Source: Neomicrococcus aestuarii (lineage in GTDB: Bacteria > Actinomycetota > Actinomycetes > Actinomycetales > Micrococcaceae). Taken from it: a DNA stretch of 64,000 nt. The stretch's first letter is position 1. Each line of letters begins with the position of its first letter. The position numbers and the translations under genes are program-made. The DNA lies in assembly GCF_014201135.1 (NCBI RefSeq), contig NZ_JACHDR010000001.1, positions 2,108,001-2,172,000 of the forward strand, written 5' to 3'. Of the stretch, positions 25,570 to 32,387 are shown piece by piece. The notes beneath the pieces were generated by a model that saw only the letters and a list, made by a program, of their open reading frames with translations, was not told where the DNA came from and did not search any database.

Positions 25570-26763
25570 CTAGCCGGGGGTCTGAGAGGCTTGGGCGCGC
25601 GGGTGCCCGTACCCAAACTTCTTGCCCAGCGGCTCCGCGTACTTGGCGATGATCGGGCCTAAGATCGCCAAAATCATGACGTAAGCCGTGGCTAGGGCCG
25701 CGAGCTCGGCCGGAACCGCTCCTGAGGAAACACCCAGTCCGGCGATGATGATCGAGAACTCGCCGCGCGCCACCAAGGCGGCGCCAGCACGTATCCGGCC
25801 CAGGCGGGCAACACCGGCCCGCTTCGCTGCCCAGCCGCCCGTAAACACCTTCGTCAGGGTGGTAACCACAGCCAGTAGGATCGCTGGAATCAGGACTGGA
25901 GGCATCGCCGTCGGATCCGTATTGATACCAAAGAGCACAAAGAACATCGCCGCGAACAAATCGCGCAGCGGCTCGAGGACGCGCGTGGCCGAGTGCGCGG
26001 TGGCCCCGGAAATCGCGATGCCCAGCAAGAATGCGCCGACGGCCGCGGAGACCTGCAGACTCGCCGAGATGCCGGCCACCAAGAGGGCCGCGCCGATGAG
26101 TTTGAGGAGGAAGTTTTCGCGATCCTCGGAGTGCAGCATGCGGGAAATGAAAGCGCCGTATCGCAGCGCAATCACTAGCACCAAGGACACCGTCAGCAGC
26201 GCAATGCCCACCGCGCGCAGCCCGCCCCAGAAGCTCGCGCCAGCCAACACGGTGGTGAGGATGGGCAGATACACCGCCATCGCAAGGTCCTCGATCACCA
26301 GGATGGACAGGACCGTGGGGGTTTCGCGGTTACCCAGACGCCCCAAGTCACTGAGCACTTTGGCGATGATGCCGGAGGACGAAATCCAGGTGACACCACC
26401 CATGACCACCGCGGGCACCACGCCCCAGCCCAAGATGAGGGCCAGTGCGGCGCCGGGCGTGAAGTTCAGGACGAAGTCCATGATTCCGGCGGCCCAGGTT
26501 TGCCGCAGACCAGTGACGAGTTCCTTTGCGGTGTATTCGAGCCCCAGCATCAGCAAGAGCAGCACCACGCCGAGCTCGCTCGCGATGTGCCCGAACTCTT
26601 CGATGCCCGTGACGGGGATGAAACCGCCGTGCCCGAAGAACAGTCCGCCTACCAAATACAGCGGGACGGGTGAGATGCCCATGCGCGCGGCAAGGCGCCC
26701 CAACACGCCAAGCCCCAGAAAAATGGCTCCGAGTTCAATTAGAACGAGCGCGGTTGGGTCCAC
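25570..26763 (-). CDS. khtU: CPA2 cation:proton antiporter (KhtU-like)
   Basis: 397-residue monovalent cation:proton antiporter-2 family membrane protein with about 12 helices (GAIFLGLGVLGRLAARMGISPVPLYLVGGLFFGHGG; VVLLLLMLGLEYTAKEL; ITWISSSGIIAKVLSDLGRLGN-type region; AGVARLGRIRAGAALVARGEFSIIIAGLG). It has no attached TrkA-N domain. The partner gene, 4 bp upstream on the same strand, encodes a TrkA-C protein, the arrangement of KhtTU, which exports K+ in exchange for H+ under alkaline or osmotic stress. The ion is inferred from that pairing. Confidence 0.9.
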   Translation of the reverse strand: MDPTALVLIELGAIFLGLGVLGRLAARMGISPVPLYLVGGLFFGHGGFIPVTGIEEFGHIASELGVVLLLLMLGLEYTAKELVTGLRQTWAAGIMDFVLNFTPGAALALILGWGVVPAVVMGGVTWISSSGIIAKVLSDLGRLGNRETPTVLSILVIEDLAMAVYLPILTTVLAGASFWGGLRAVGIALLTVSLVLVIALRYGAFISRMLHSEDRENFLLKLIGAALLVAGISASLQVSAAVGAFLLGIAISGATAHSATRVLEPLRDLFAAMFFVLFGINTDPTAMPPVLIPAILLAVVTTLTKVFTGGWAAKRAGVARLGRIRAGAALVARGEFSIIIAGLGVSSGAVPAELAALATAYVMILAILGPIIAKYAEPLGKKFGYGHPRAQASQTPG

Positions 26764-26767
26764 CGGT

Positions 26768-27250
26768 TCAGCCTTCGTGCAAGATTTGGGCTGCGGATTT
26801 GATGCCGCGTGGGGTTCCCACTACGACGACGACGTCCCCGGCTAGGAGGTCAGTTTCCGGTCCGGGGGAGGGAATAACGTTGGTGCCGCGGACTAGCGCC
26901 ACGATGGAGACGCCGGTGCGGGTGCGCAAGCGGGTTGCTCCGAGATCCTGCGAAGCGTAGGGGCTCTCGCGCGGCAGCACGATCTGCTCGGTGCTCAGCC
27001 CGGCGAGCCCGCCCTGCTGGTTGGACAGGTGCTGGACGAGCTGTGGCGCTCCCAGCATGGAACCGAGCGCGGCCGCTTCTTCGGTGGTGAGCGGGATTTC
27101 TGCGAGTGAACAGTCTGGATCTTCCTGTTGGGACACCAGAAGGTTCATTTCGCCGTCTCGAAATTGAATAACCCCTACCCGGCGACCGTTTGCCACCGTG
27201 ATTTCACGGCGCGTTCCGATCCCGGGCAGGCGTGTTTCTTCTACGTTCAT
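26768..27250 (-). CDS. khtT: Antiporter regulatory subunit with TrkA-C domain (KhtT-like)
   Basis: 160 residues. The N-terminal half (MNVEETRLPGIGTRREITVANGRRVGVIQFRDGEMNLLVSQQEDPDCSLAEIPLT) matches KhtT, and a RCK-C/TrkA-C domain follows (about 85-160, LGATRLRTRTGVSIVALVRGTNVIPSPGPETDLLAGDVVVVVGT). In KhtTU the C domain senses nucleotides such as c-di-AMP and gates the antiporter. The next gene downstream (khtU) begins after 4 bp, so the two are co-translated. SseB is 28 bp upstream on the same strand and may share the transcript. Confidence 0.9.
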   Translation of the reverse strand: MNVEETRLPGIGTRREITVANGRRVGVIQFRDGEMNLLVSQQEDPDCSLAEIPLTTEEAAALGSMLGAPQLVQHLSNQQGGLAGLSTEQIVLPRESPYASQDLGATRLRTRTGVSIVALVRGTNVIPSPGPETDLLAGDVVVVVGTPRGIKSAAQILHEG

Positions 27251-27278
27251 GCGGCCAGTTTATGCTGACCGGTTCACG

Positions 27279-27791
27279 TTAAGCGTTGTTGGGGTTCTGA
27301 GTTCCGTCTGGTTGGAAGTCCTGGCGGATGCCGGCGACGCCTTCTTCGCTGATCTCAAAGCCCAGCTCGAAGCCTGGGTTCAGGACCATGCCAGCGTTCT
27401 GCAGGTTATCCACCACGGCTGCGCCCACGACCTTGACGGCGTACGGAGCCTGCTCAATGTACGTCGGTGGAATGCGGGTGGGGTGGGAGAACAAGGCGAT
27501 GACGTGCTTGCCGGATGCGTTTTCCAGCATCAACGGGGTGACGTTTTCCGTTTCCGGCGTGACTTCGTCACGGGAGAGGAAGAAGACTTCAGACTGCAAG
27601 AACGTGCCAATGACCTGCCCGGCGAGGGACTCGTCATGCTGGCTACGATCCAACAAGGACTCCAACGGAGTCAAAGGCTGATTGGCGTTGCCTTCCGGGG
27701 AACCGGCGGCAGCGGGTGCGGAAGCCTGATTGCCGCCGAAGAACTCCGGTGGCAATGCGGCAGGGTTGGGTTGCTGTGGCGTTTCGCTCAT
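27279..27791 (-). CDS. SseB-family protein
   Basis: 170 residues. The core (about 45-150, LESLLDRSQHDESLAGQVIGTFLQSEVFFLSRDE ... HVIALFSHPTRIPPTYIEQAPYAVKVVGAAVVDNLQNAGMVLNPGFELGFEISEEGVAGIRQDF) fits the SseB N-terminal domain of enhanced-serine-sensitivity-type proteins. No signal peptide or membrane helix is seen, so it is cytoplasmic. The N-terminus is Pro/Ala-rich. Function in actinobacteria is not established. It lies upstream of khtTU on the same strand. Confidence 0.75.
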   Translation of the reverse strand: MSETPQQPNPAALPPEFFGGNQASAPAAAGSPEGNANQPLTPLESLLDRSQHDESLAGQVIGTFLQSEVFFLSRDEVTPETENVTPLMLENASGKHVIALFSHPTRIPPTYIEQAPYAVKVVGAAVVDNLQNAGMVLNPGFELGFEISEEGVAGIRQDFQPDGTQNPNNA

Positions 27792-27811
27792 ATCTCCAGC
27801 CGATCACGAGT

Positions 27812-27859
27812 TGACGCTGAGCGCAACATGAAGAACTTACTTGTCCGCGCTCAGCGTCA
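27812..27859 (-). terminator. Hairpin with 13-bp arms after the VanY-propeller gene
   Basis: TGACGCTGAGCGC (27812-27824) pairs perfectly with GCGCTCAGCGTCA (27847-27859) across a 22-nt loop. It stands between the VanY-propeller gene and sseB. There is no T-run, so factor-dependent or structural termination is a guess. Confidence 0.5.
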
Positions 27860-27888
27860 CCCGTCAGAGGAGATATAGAGCCTAGGAA

Positions 27889-29265
27889 CTACTTCGCGAG
27901 CTGGCCCTCGCCCACCCAGAAGCCGGACGCCACGGAGCTGGTCCCTCGCTTGAAGTAGTACACGTTTCCGGCGATCTCCGCGAAGTAGCCACGGGTTCCC
28001 GGGCCGAAAGCGCCGTCGACGCGGCGAATGGTGGTTGCTTTGGCGAACCGGTAATGCGTTGCCGACGGTGACACGTTGACTGAACCGTACCCGTTGCCCA
28101 AGTAAGCCACCGTTGAGGTGCCGGTGAGCGCCAGAAGGTCCTGTGCGCCGTCGTGGTTCCAATCTGCGGCACCGATGCGGGCCGTCGGAGAAATCTCACG
28201 CATCACGGTGTACGAAGTAGTCAAAACCCCATTGCCGCTGCGGGCGTATTTGCGCACCACGCCGTTCGCGTCACGAACAGCAAGCTCTGGAAGCTTCCGC
28301 GAGGACACGAACTTCGCGGCCACCACATCTGAACCGCTGAAGCCGCGCGCCACGATAATCGGCGACGTGAAGCCGCCGGTTTTGTTGCCCAGCCGCACGT
28401 AGACGCGACTGCCGGGGCTCAACCAGAGGACGTCCAAAACCCCGTCCGCGTTCCAGTCGATGGATTGCGTCGTCTGGCTGGTGGTGTGCAGCGTGGTCTT
28501 GGTGGAAGGTGCTGCCCAGGTGCCGTTGAACTTCGCAGCGGCAGCATTTACGTTGAGCGAATCAACCGTCACGAGAGCCGCAGCATTCGGGATGGCCCGA
28601 CTTACGCCGTCGTAATAATGCTCCAACGTAGGAACTGAGAGCGAGCGCAATTCGAGGGCCCGCTGGGTGCCGACGTACCGCAAGTGCCATGGCTCGTAGG
28701 TGTACCCCGTGGTGGATTCGTAACCTTTCGGGTAACGGATCACGAAGCCGTAACGGTACGCGTTCGCGGCCACCCACTTACCGGCGGCCGTGCTGCCGAA
28801 GCAGGCTTGGAAGCCGCACGAACCGCTCGCGAGCCCAACATCCACGGCCAAGCCGGTCTGATGCTCCGAGTATCCGGGTTTCGCCGAAATGCGATTCGCG
28901 TACGCCGTGCCGTACTGGCGCACGTAGGAGTTATAGAGCGAGACCTGATACGAGTAGGAGCGGTAGGCGGAGGTGACGCGTAGCGAATGCCCGGCAGAGC
29001 GCGCGCCGTAGAAGAGCTTCATGAGCTGGGAACTGGTGGCGGCACGCAATTGACGGCTGGTGCCGGGGACCGTGACAAGGTCGCTAGGAACGTAGTTGAG
29101 TGGGGAGAGGGGATACACCTTGTTCACAAGAACTTCGACGTTCTCGGGATCGCGAATGATGGTTGCCGCGCTCGCGGGTCCCGCGAGGCCTAGTGCAAGG
29201 GCGGCGCAGGCGGTGATAGCTGAGAATCGGGATAGGACGGAACGTTTACTGGTGTTTTCCCCCAT
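27889..29265 (-). CDS. Secreted VanY-type D,D-carboxypeptidase with FG-GAP/VCBS repeats
   Basis: 458 residues: a signal peptide (about 1-33, ends ASA), an M15B carboxypeptidase domain (about 50-200) and a C-terminal propeller-like region (about 225-455). Zinc and catalytic residues are visible: H135 and D142 in SEHQTGLAVDVG, E191 and H194 in YEPWHLRYVG. The C-terminal repeats carry D-x-N-x-D-G calcium-type motifs (DWNADGVLDVLW, DWNHDGAQDLLAL). It probably trims the D-Ala-D-Ala end of peptidoglycan stems, with the propeller binding cell wall or substrate. The gene is 46 bp downstream of a paralogue lacking the propeller. Confidence 0.92.
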   Translation of the reverse strand: MGENTSKRSVLSRFSAITACAALALGLAGPASAATIIRDPENVEVLVNKVYPLSPLNYVPSDLVTVPGTSRQLRAATSSQLMKLFYGARSAGHSLRVTSAYRSYSYQVSLYNSYVRQYGTAYANRISAKPGYSEHQTGLAVDVGLASGSCGFQACFGSTAAGKWVAANAYRYGFVIRYPKGYESTTGYTYEPWHLRYVGTQRALELRSLSVPTLEHYYDGVSRAIPNAAALVTVDSLNVNAAAAKFNGTWAAPSTKTTLHTTSQTTQSIDWNADGVLDVLWLSPGSRVYVRLGNKTGGFTSPIIVARGFSGSDVVAAKFVSSRKLPELAVRDANGVVRKYARSGNGVLTTSYTVMREISPTARIGAADWNHDGAQDLLALTGTSTVAYLGNGYGSVNVSPSATHYRFAKATTIRRVDGAFGPGTRGYFAEIAGNVYYFKRGTSSVASGFWVGEGQLAK

Positions 29266-29311
29266 GAAGCCAGTCTAGGCTGGTGCATCGCGCGGAGAAA
29301 GGCCAGGGCGG

Positions 29312-30142
29312 TCAAGGTTTGGTCAAGAATTCTTCCAAGGTTTTTGCGCCGCTCTTCGCGAACGCTTTCGCTTGATTCACGCCGATGTAGCGCAAGTGCC
29401 AAGGCTCGTAGTTGTAGCCGGTTGCGGCGGCTTGATTGTCCGGGTACCGGATGATGAACCCATAGTCAGTGGCGTTTTGTGCCACCCATTGACCGGCTGT
29501 CGTGTCACCGAAGCACCGGTGCAAACTGCACTCGCCGTTGCTCAAACCAATATCTGCGGCGAGCCCGGTTTGGTGTTCGCTGGTGCCAGGGCGGGCGGAA
29601 ATTTTCTCCGCGTACGCCGTCCCGTATTTCTGGACGTACCGGTTGAACAGGTTCTCTTGCGCGGTGTAGGACCGGTAGCCGCTCTCGATGCGCAGCGAAT
29701 GTCCGGCCGCGGCGCCTCCCGCGAGCAGCTCCTCAAACTGTGTGGCGGCCTCCGCGATGAGGGTTTTGCCCGGCGCGAGGGAGACGAGATTTTTCGGGGT
29801 GAAATCCAGCGGCTTGAGCGGGCGATCCTTACGCACCAGCATCAAAAGCGGATCCTCGCTTTCGGGCATCGTCGCAGGATCCAGGTCAGCCTTTTGAGAG
29901 GACGACGACGCAGCTGCGGTTTCAGTGGCAGCCTTAGTGGTGGGGGACGCGGCTGAGGATGACGCGGCTTGCGAAACGGCGGTGTTGACGGCGTTGTTGC
30001 GGGCCATCGTGATGGCTGCGGTCAGCGCTCCGCCCACTACGAGCACGAGCACAGCGATCACTACGAGACCTCGTTGCGTCAGCTTCAGCGGCAACGAGGG
30101 CGGGGCGTCTTTGCGGTATCGTGCCCGCCGTTTGCTAGCCAT
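29312..30142 (-). CDS. Membrane-anchored VanY-type D,D-carboxypeptidase
   Basis: 276 residues. A basic tail leads into one membrane helix (about 25-47), then a Ser/Ala/Thr linker (50-85), then an M15B domain (about 105-276) with H190 and D197 in SEHQTGLAADIG and E246 and H249 in YEPWHLRYIG. It is a close paralogue of the downstream VanY-propeller protein, sharing the PLKPLDFTPKNLV-type N-terminal lead and the QKYGTAYAEKIS region, so a tandem duplication is likely. The anchor makes it a membrane-bound wall-trimming enzyme. No VanRS or VanHAX genes are nearby, so it is not a vancomycin-resistance operon. Confidence 0.92.
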   Translation of the reverse strand: MASKRRARYRKDAPPSLPLKLTQRGLVVIAVLVLVVGGALTAAITMARNNAVNTAVSQAASSSAASPTTKAATETAAASSSSQKADLDPATMPESEDPLLMLVRKDRPLKPLDFTPKNLVSLAPGKTLIAEAATQFEELLAGGAAAGHSLRIESGYRSYTAQENLFNRYVQKYGTAYAEKISARPGTSEHQTGLAADIGLSNGECSLHRCFGDTTAGQWVAQNATDYGFIIRYPDNQAAATGYNYEPWHLRYIGVNQAKAFAKSGAKTLEEFLTKP

Positions 30143-30225
30143 CGGGGTAAGTCTAGAGAGTCATGTGGGGTGCCGTCACGAAGGTGGCTTGCTATGAAGT
30201 CAAGTGTTGGCGGTATTTTGGTTAG

Positions 30226-30807
30226 GTGCTTCTCTCAGACCGCGACATTCGTACCGAACTCGATTCCGGACGCGTCCAGCTAGATCCCTACGATCCTTCG
30301 ATGATTCAGCCATCAAGCGTTGATGTGCGCATTGACCGCTGGTTCCGACTCTTCGATAACCATAAGTACGCCTACATTGATCCGTCCGAAGAGCAGCCGG
30401 ATCTCACGCACTTAGTGGAAGTGGATCCGGAAGAGCCGTTTATTCTGCACCCCGGTGAGTTCGTGCTCGGGGCGACGTATGAGAAGGTCACGCTTCCGAA
30501 CGACGTCGCAGCTCGCCTTGAGGGAAAGTCCTCTCTGGGGCGCTTGGGGTTGCTGACGCACTCCACCGCCGGGTTCATTGACCCTGGCTTCTCCGGCCAC
30601 ATCACCTTGGAGTTGTCCAACGTGGCCACGTTGCCGATCAAGCTGTGGCCAGGCTCCAAGATTGGGCAATTGTGCTTCTTCCGACTCTCGTCCGAGGCAG
30701 AGAACCCGTATGGTGCCGGCGATAACAAGAACCGTTACCAAGGTCAGCGCGGGCCAACGGCATCACGATCGCACTTGAACTTCCACCGGACTGTCATTGA
30801 GTCCTAA
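30226..30807 (+). CDS. dcd: dCTP deaminase
   Basis: 193-residue deoxycytidine triphosphate deaminase of the trimeric dUTPase superfamily ([37 protein letters not shown]). Conserved elements are [37 protein letters not shown], with the catalytic glutamate in TLELSN, and the C-terminal [11 protein letters not shown] lid. Actinobacterial members are often bifunctional dCTP deaminase/dUTPases, which I cannot settle here. The start is GTG 30226. A TATTTT hexamer at 30214-30219 lies 6 bp before it and no clear ribosome-binding site is present, so the transcript is possibly leaderless. It supplies dUMP for thymidylate synthesis. Confidence 0.96.
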   Translation: MLLSDRDIRTELDSGRVQLDPYDPSMIQPSSVDVRIDRWFRLFDNHKYAYIDPSEEQPDLTHLVEVDPEEPFILHPGEFVLGATYEKVTLPNDVAARLEGKSSLGRLGLLTHSTAGFIDPGFSGHITLELSNVATLPIKLWPGSKIGQLCFFRLSSEAENPYGAGDNKNRYQGQRGPTASRSHLNFHRTVIES

Positions 30808-30857
30808 GGGATAGTTGGTCTCAGCTGCCTGGTCCCAACGGCCGGGGCGCTCGCAGT

Positions 30858-32222
30858 CTAGGCCTGCGAGCTTTCCGCCGAACGGGCGTGCACAGGTGCC
30901 TTGACGGGAAGCAAGAGCAAGAAGCCGATCGCAAGTACCAGCATGATGCCCAAGATGCCGTAGCGTTGTGCGCCGCCATCCGGGAAGTAGTTCAAGGCGA
31001 TAACCACGGCAGCGGTGAAAAGCGTGGGCGCCAAGAAGCTGACCGCGCGCCCCGTGGTGGCGTAGAGGCCAAAGAGTTCGCCTTCACGGCCTGACTCGGC
31101 CAGGCGAGCAACGAACGCGCGGGACGAAGATTGTGCCGGTCCAACGAACAGGCACAAGAACAACCCGAAGATCCAGAAGCCACCGGCACCGGGGGAGAAG
31201 AACACTCCGAACCCGGCAAGGAGCAGGCCTATCAGGGATCCGAGGATGACCTTCTTGGGTCCAATTCGGTCATCCAACCATCCGCCGAACATGGCACCGA
31301 GGGCGGCCACGACGTTTCCGGCGATCGCAAACACGATCACTTGGGAGAGTGTGAACCCGAACGTCACGGAGGCAATCACGCCGCCGAACGTGAAGACGGA
31401 GGCCAGGCCATCGCGGAAGATGGCCGAGGCAATGAGGAAGTACACCGTGTGGCGATCCGTCTTCCAGAGTCCGGCGATGCGGCGAAAGAGCAATCGGTAG
31501 GACTCGAAGAAGCCCACCTTTTGGGCCCGCACGCCTTTGTTCTCAGGGACTGCAAAAAGCACGGGAAGGCCAAACACGAAGATCCAGAGGGCGCTGAAGA
31601 GCGCTACGAGTCTGAGGTTGAGCGCGTCTTCGCTTGAGGAGCCCCACCAGTCCACTACTGGTTGCACGAATCCAAACAGCACAATCGCGAGTGCCACGAT
31701 GCCGCCCAAGTAGCCCATGCCCCAACCGAAGCCGGAGACCTGGCCAATGGTTTTTGGTGTGGAGATTTGGGAGAGCATCGCGTTGTAGTTGATCGCGGCA
31801 AACTCGTTGAAAATATTGCCGGCAGCAATGAGCACCACGCCTAAGAGCAAGAAATTGGGGTGTGGATACACAAAGAAGCACAGCGCCGTGAGTCCTGCGA
31901 TCAGGAACGTGTTCACGCCGAGCCAAAAGCGACGTCGACCACTGGAATCAGACCTCAGTCCGGTCACCGGGGCAAGAAGAGCAATCAGCACGCCAGCAAT
32001 CGAAATGCCCGCGCTCAGCAGCGCCGAATTCTGATCCTCGTTACCGAAGAGGGAACTGGTCAAATACACCGTGAACACAAAGGTGGTCATGACGGCGTTG
32101 AAGGCTGCAGAGCCCCAATCCCACGCGGCCCAGGCCCACACTTGCTTCGAAATGGTGCGCTTCGTTGGAAGCGCTGTGCGTGAGAAATCCGGCTCATTCG
32201 CCGCAGAGAAACTCATACCCAT
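30858..32222 (-). CDS. MFS transporter, UMF1/Atg22-like
   Basis: 454-residue 12-helix transporter from the chosen start (ATG 32220-32222, MGMSFSAANEPDFS); an ATG two codons later is also possible, and a longer form to 32273 is unlikely. The UMF1-type opening KQVWAWAAWDWGSAAFNAVMTTFVFTVYLTS is recognisable, as is a conserved GFGWGMGYLGGIVALAI helix and GPAQSSSRAFVARLAESGREGELFGLYATTGRA. Yeast Atg22 homologues export amino acids from vacuoles; bacterial substrates are unknown. It is divergent from the Mrp operon. Confidence 0.88.
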   Translation of the reverse strand: MGMSFSAANEPDFSRTALPTKRTISKQVWAWAAWDWGSAAFNAVMTTFVFTVYLTSSLFGNEDQNSALLSAGISIAGVLIALLAPVTGLRSDSSGRRRFWLGVNTFLIAGLTALCFFVYPHPNFLLLGVVLIAAGNIFNEFAAINYNAMLSQISTPKTIGQVSGFGWGMGYLGGIVALAIVLFGFVQPVVDWWGSSSEDALNLRLVALFSALWIFVFGLPVLFAVPENKGVRAQKVGFFESYRLLFRRIAGLWKTDRHTVYFLIASAIFRDGLASVFTFGGVIASVTFGFTLSQVIVFAIAGNVVAALGAMFGGWLDDRIGPKKVILGSLIGLLLAGFGVFFSPGAGGFWIFGLFLCLFVGPAQSSSRAFVARLAESGREGELFGLYATTGRAVSFLAPTLFTAAVVIALNYFPDGGAQRYGILGIMLVLAIGFLLLLPVKAPVHARSAESSQA

Positions 32223-32268
32223 CACACTAGTCAGAATGTCCAGAGGATCAACAAAATGTGGCTGAACG

Positions 32269-32387
32269 TTCAAGTGATTGGGCTAAAAGTGTTAAGGTAA
32301 AAGAGGCTCTTTCTATCCCGCTTCTTTTCCCATTCGGGATTTCTTGTTGCTACCTGCCGCTGCCCAGACTCACCATCGGAGGACACG
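32269..32387 (+). promoter_or_regulatory. Mrp operon promoter and leader (tentative)
   Basis: TTCAAG (32269-32274) and TAAGGT (32293-32298), 18 bp apart, make a weak promoter for mrpA. The leader contains a small hairpin, ATCCCG (32315-32320) with CGGGAT (32335-32340). CGGAGG (32377-32382) is the ribosome-binding site. Confidence 0.35.

Noticed and set aside
27889-30142. Vancomycin resistance locus
   Set aside because: Only VanY-type carboxypeptidases are present; no VanRS, VanH, VanA or VanX is nearby, and such enzymes are common wall-maintenance proteins.
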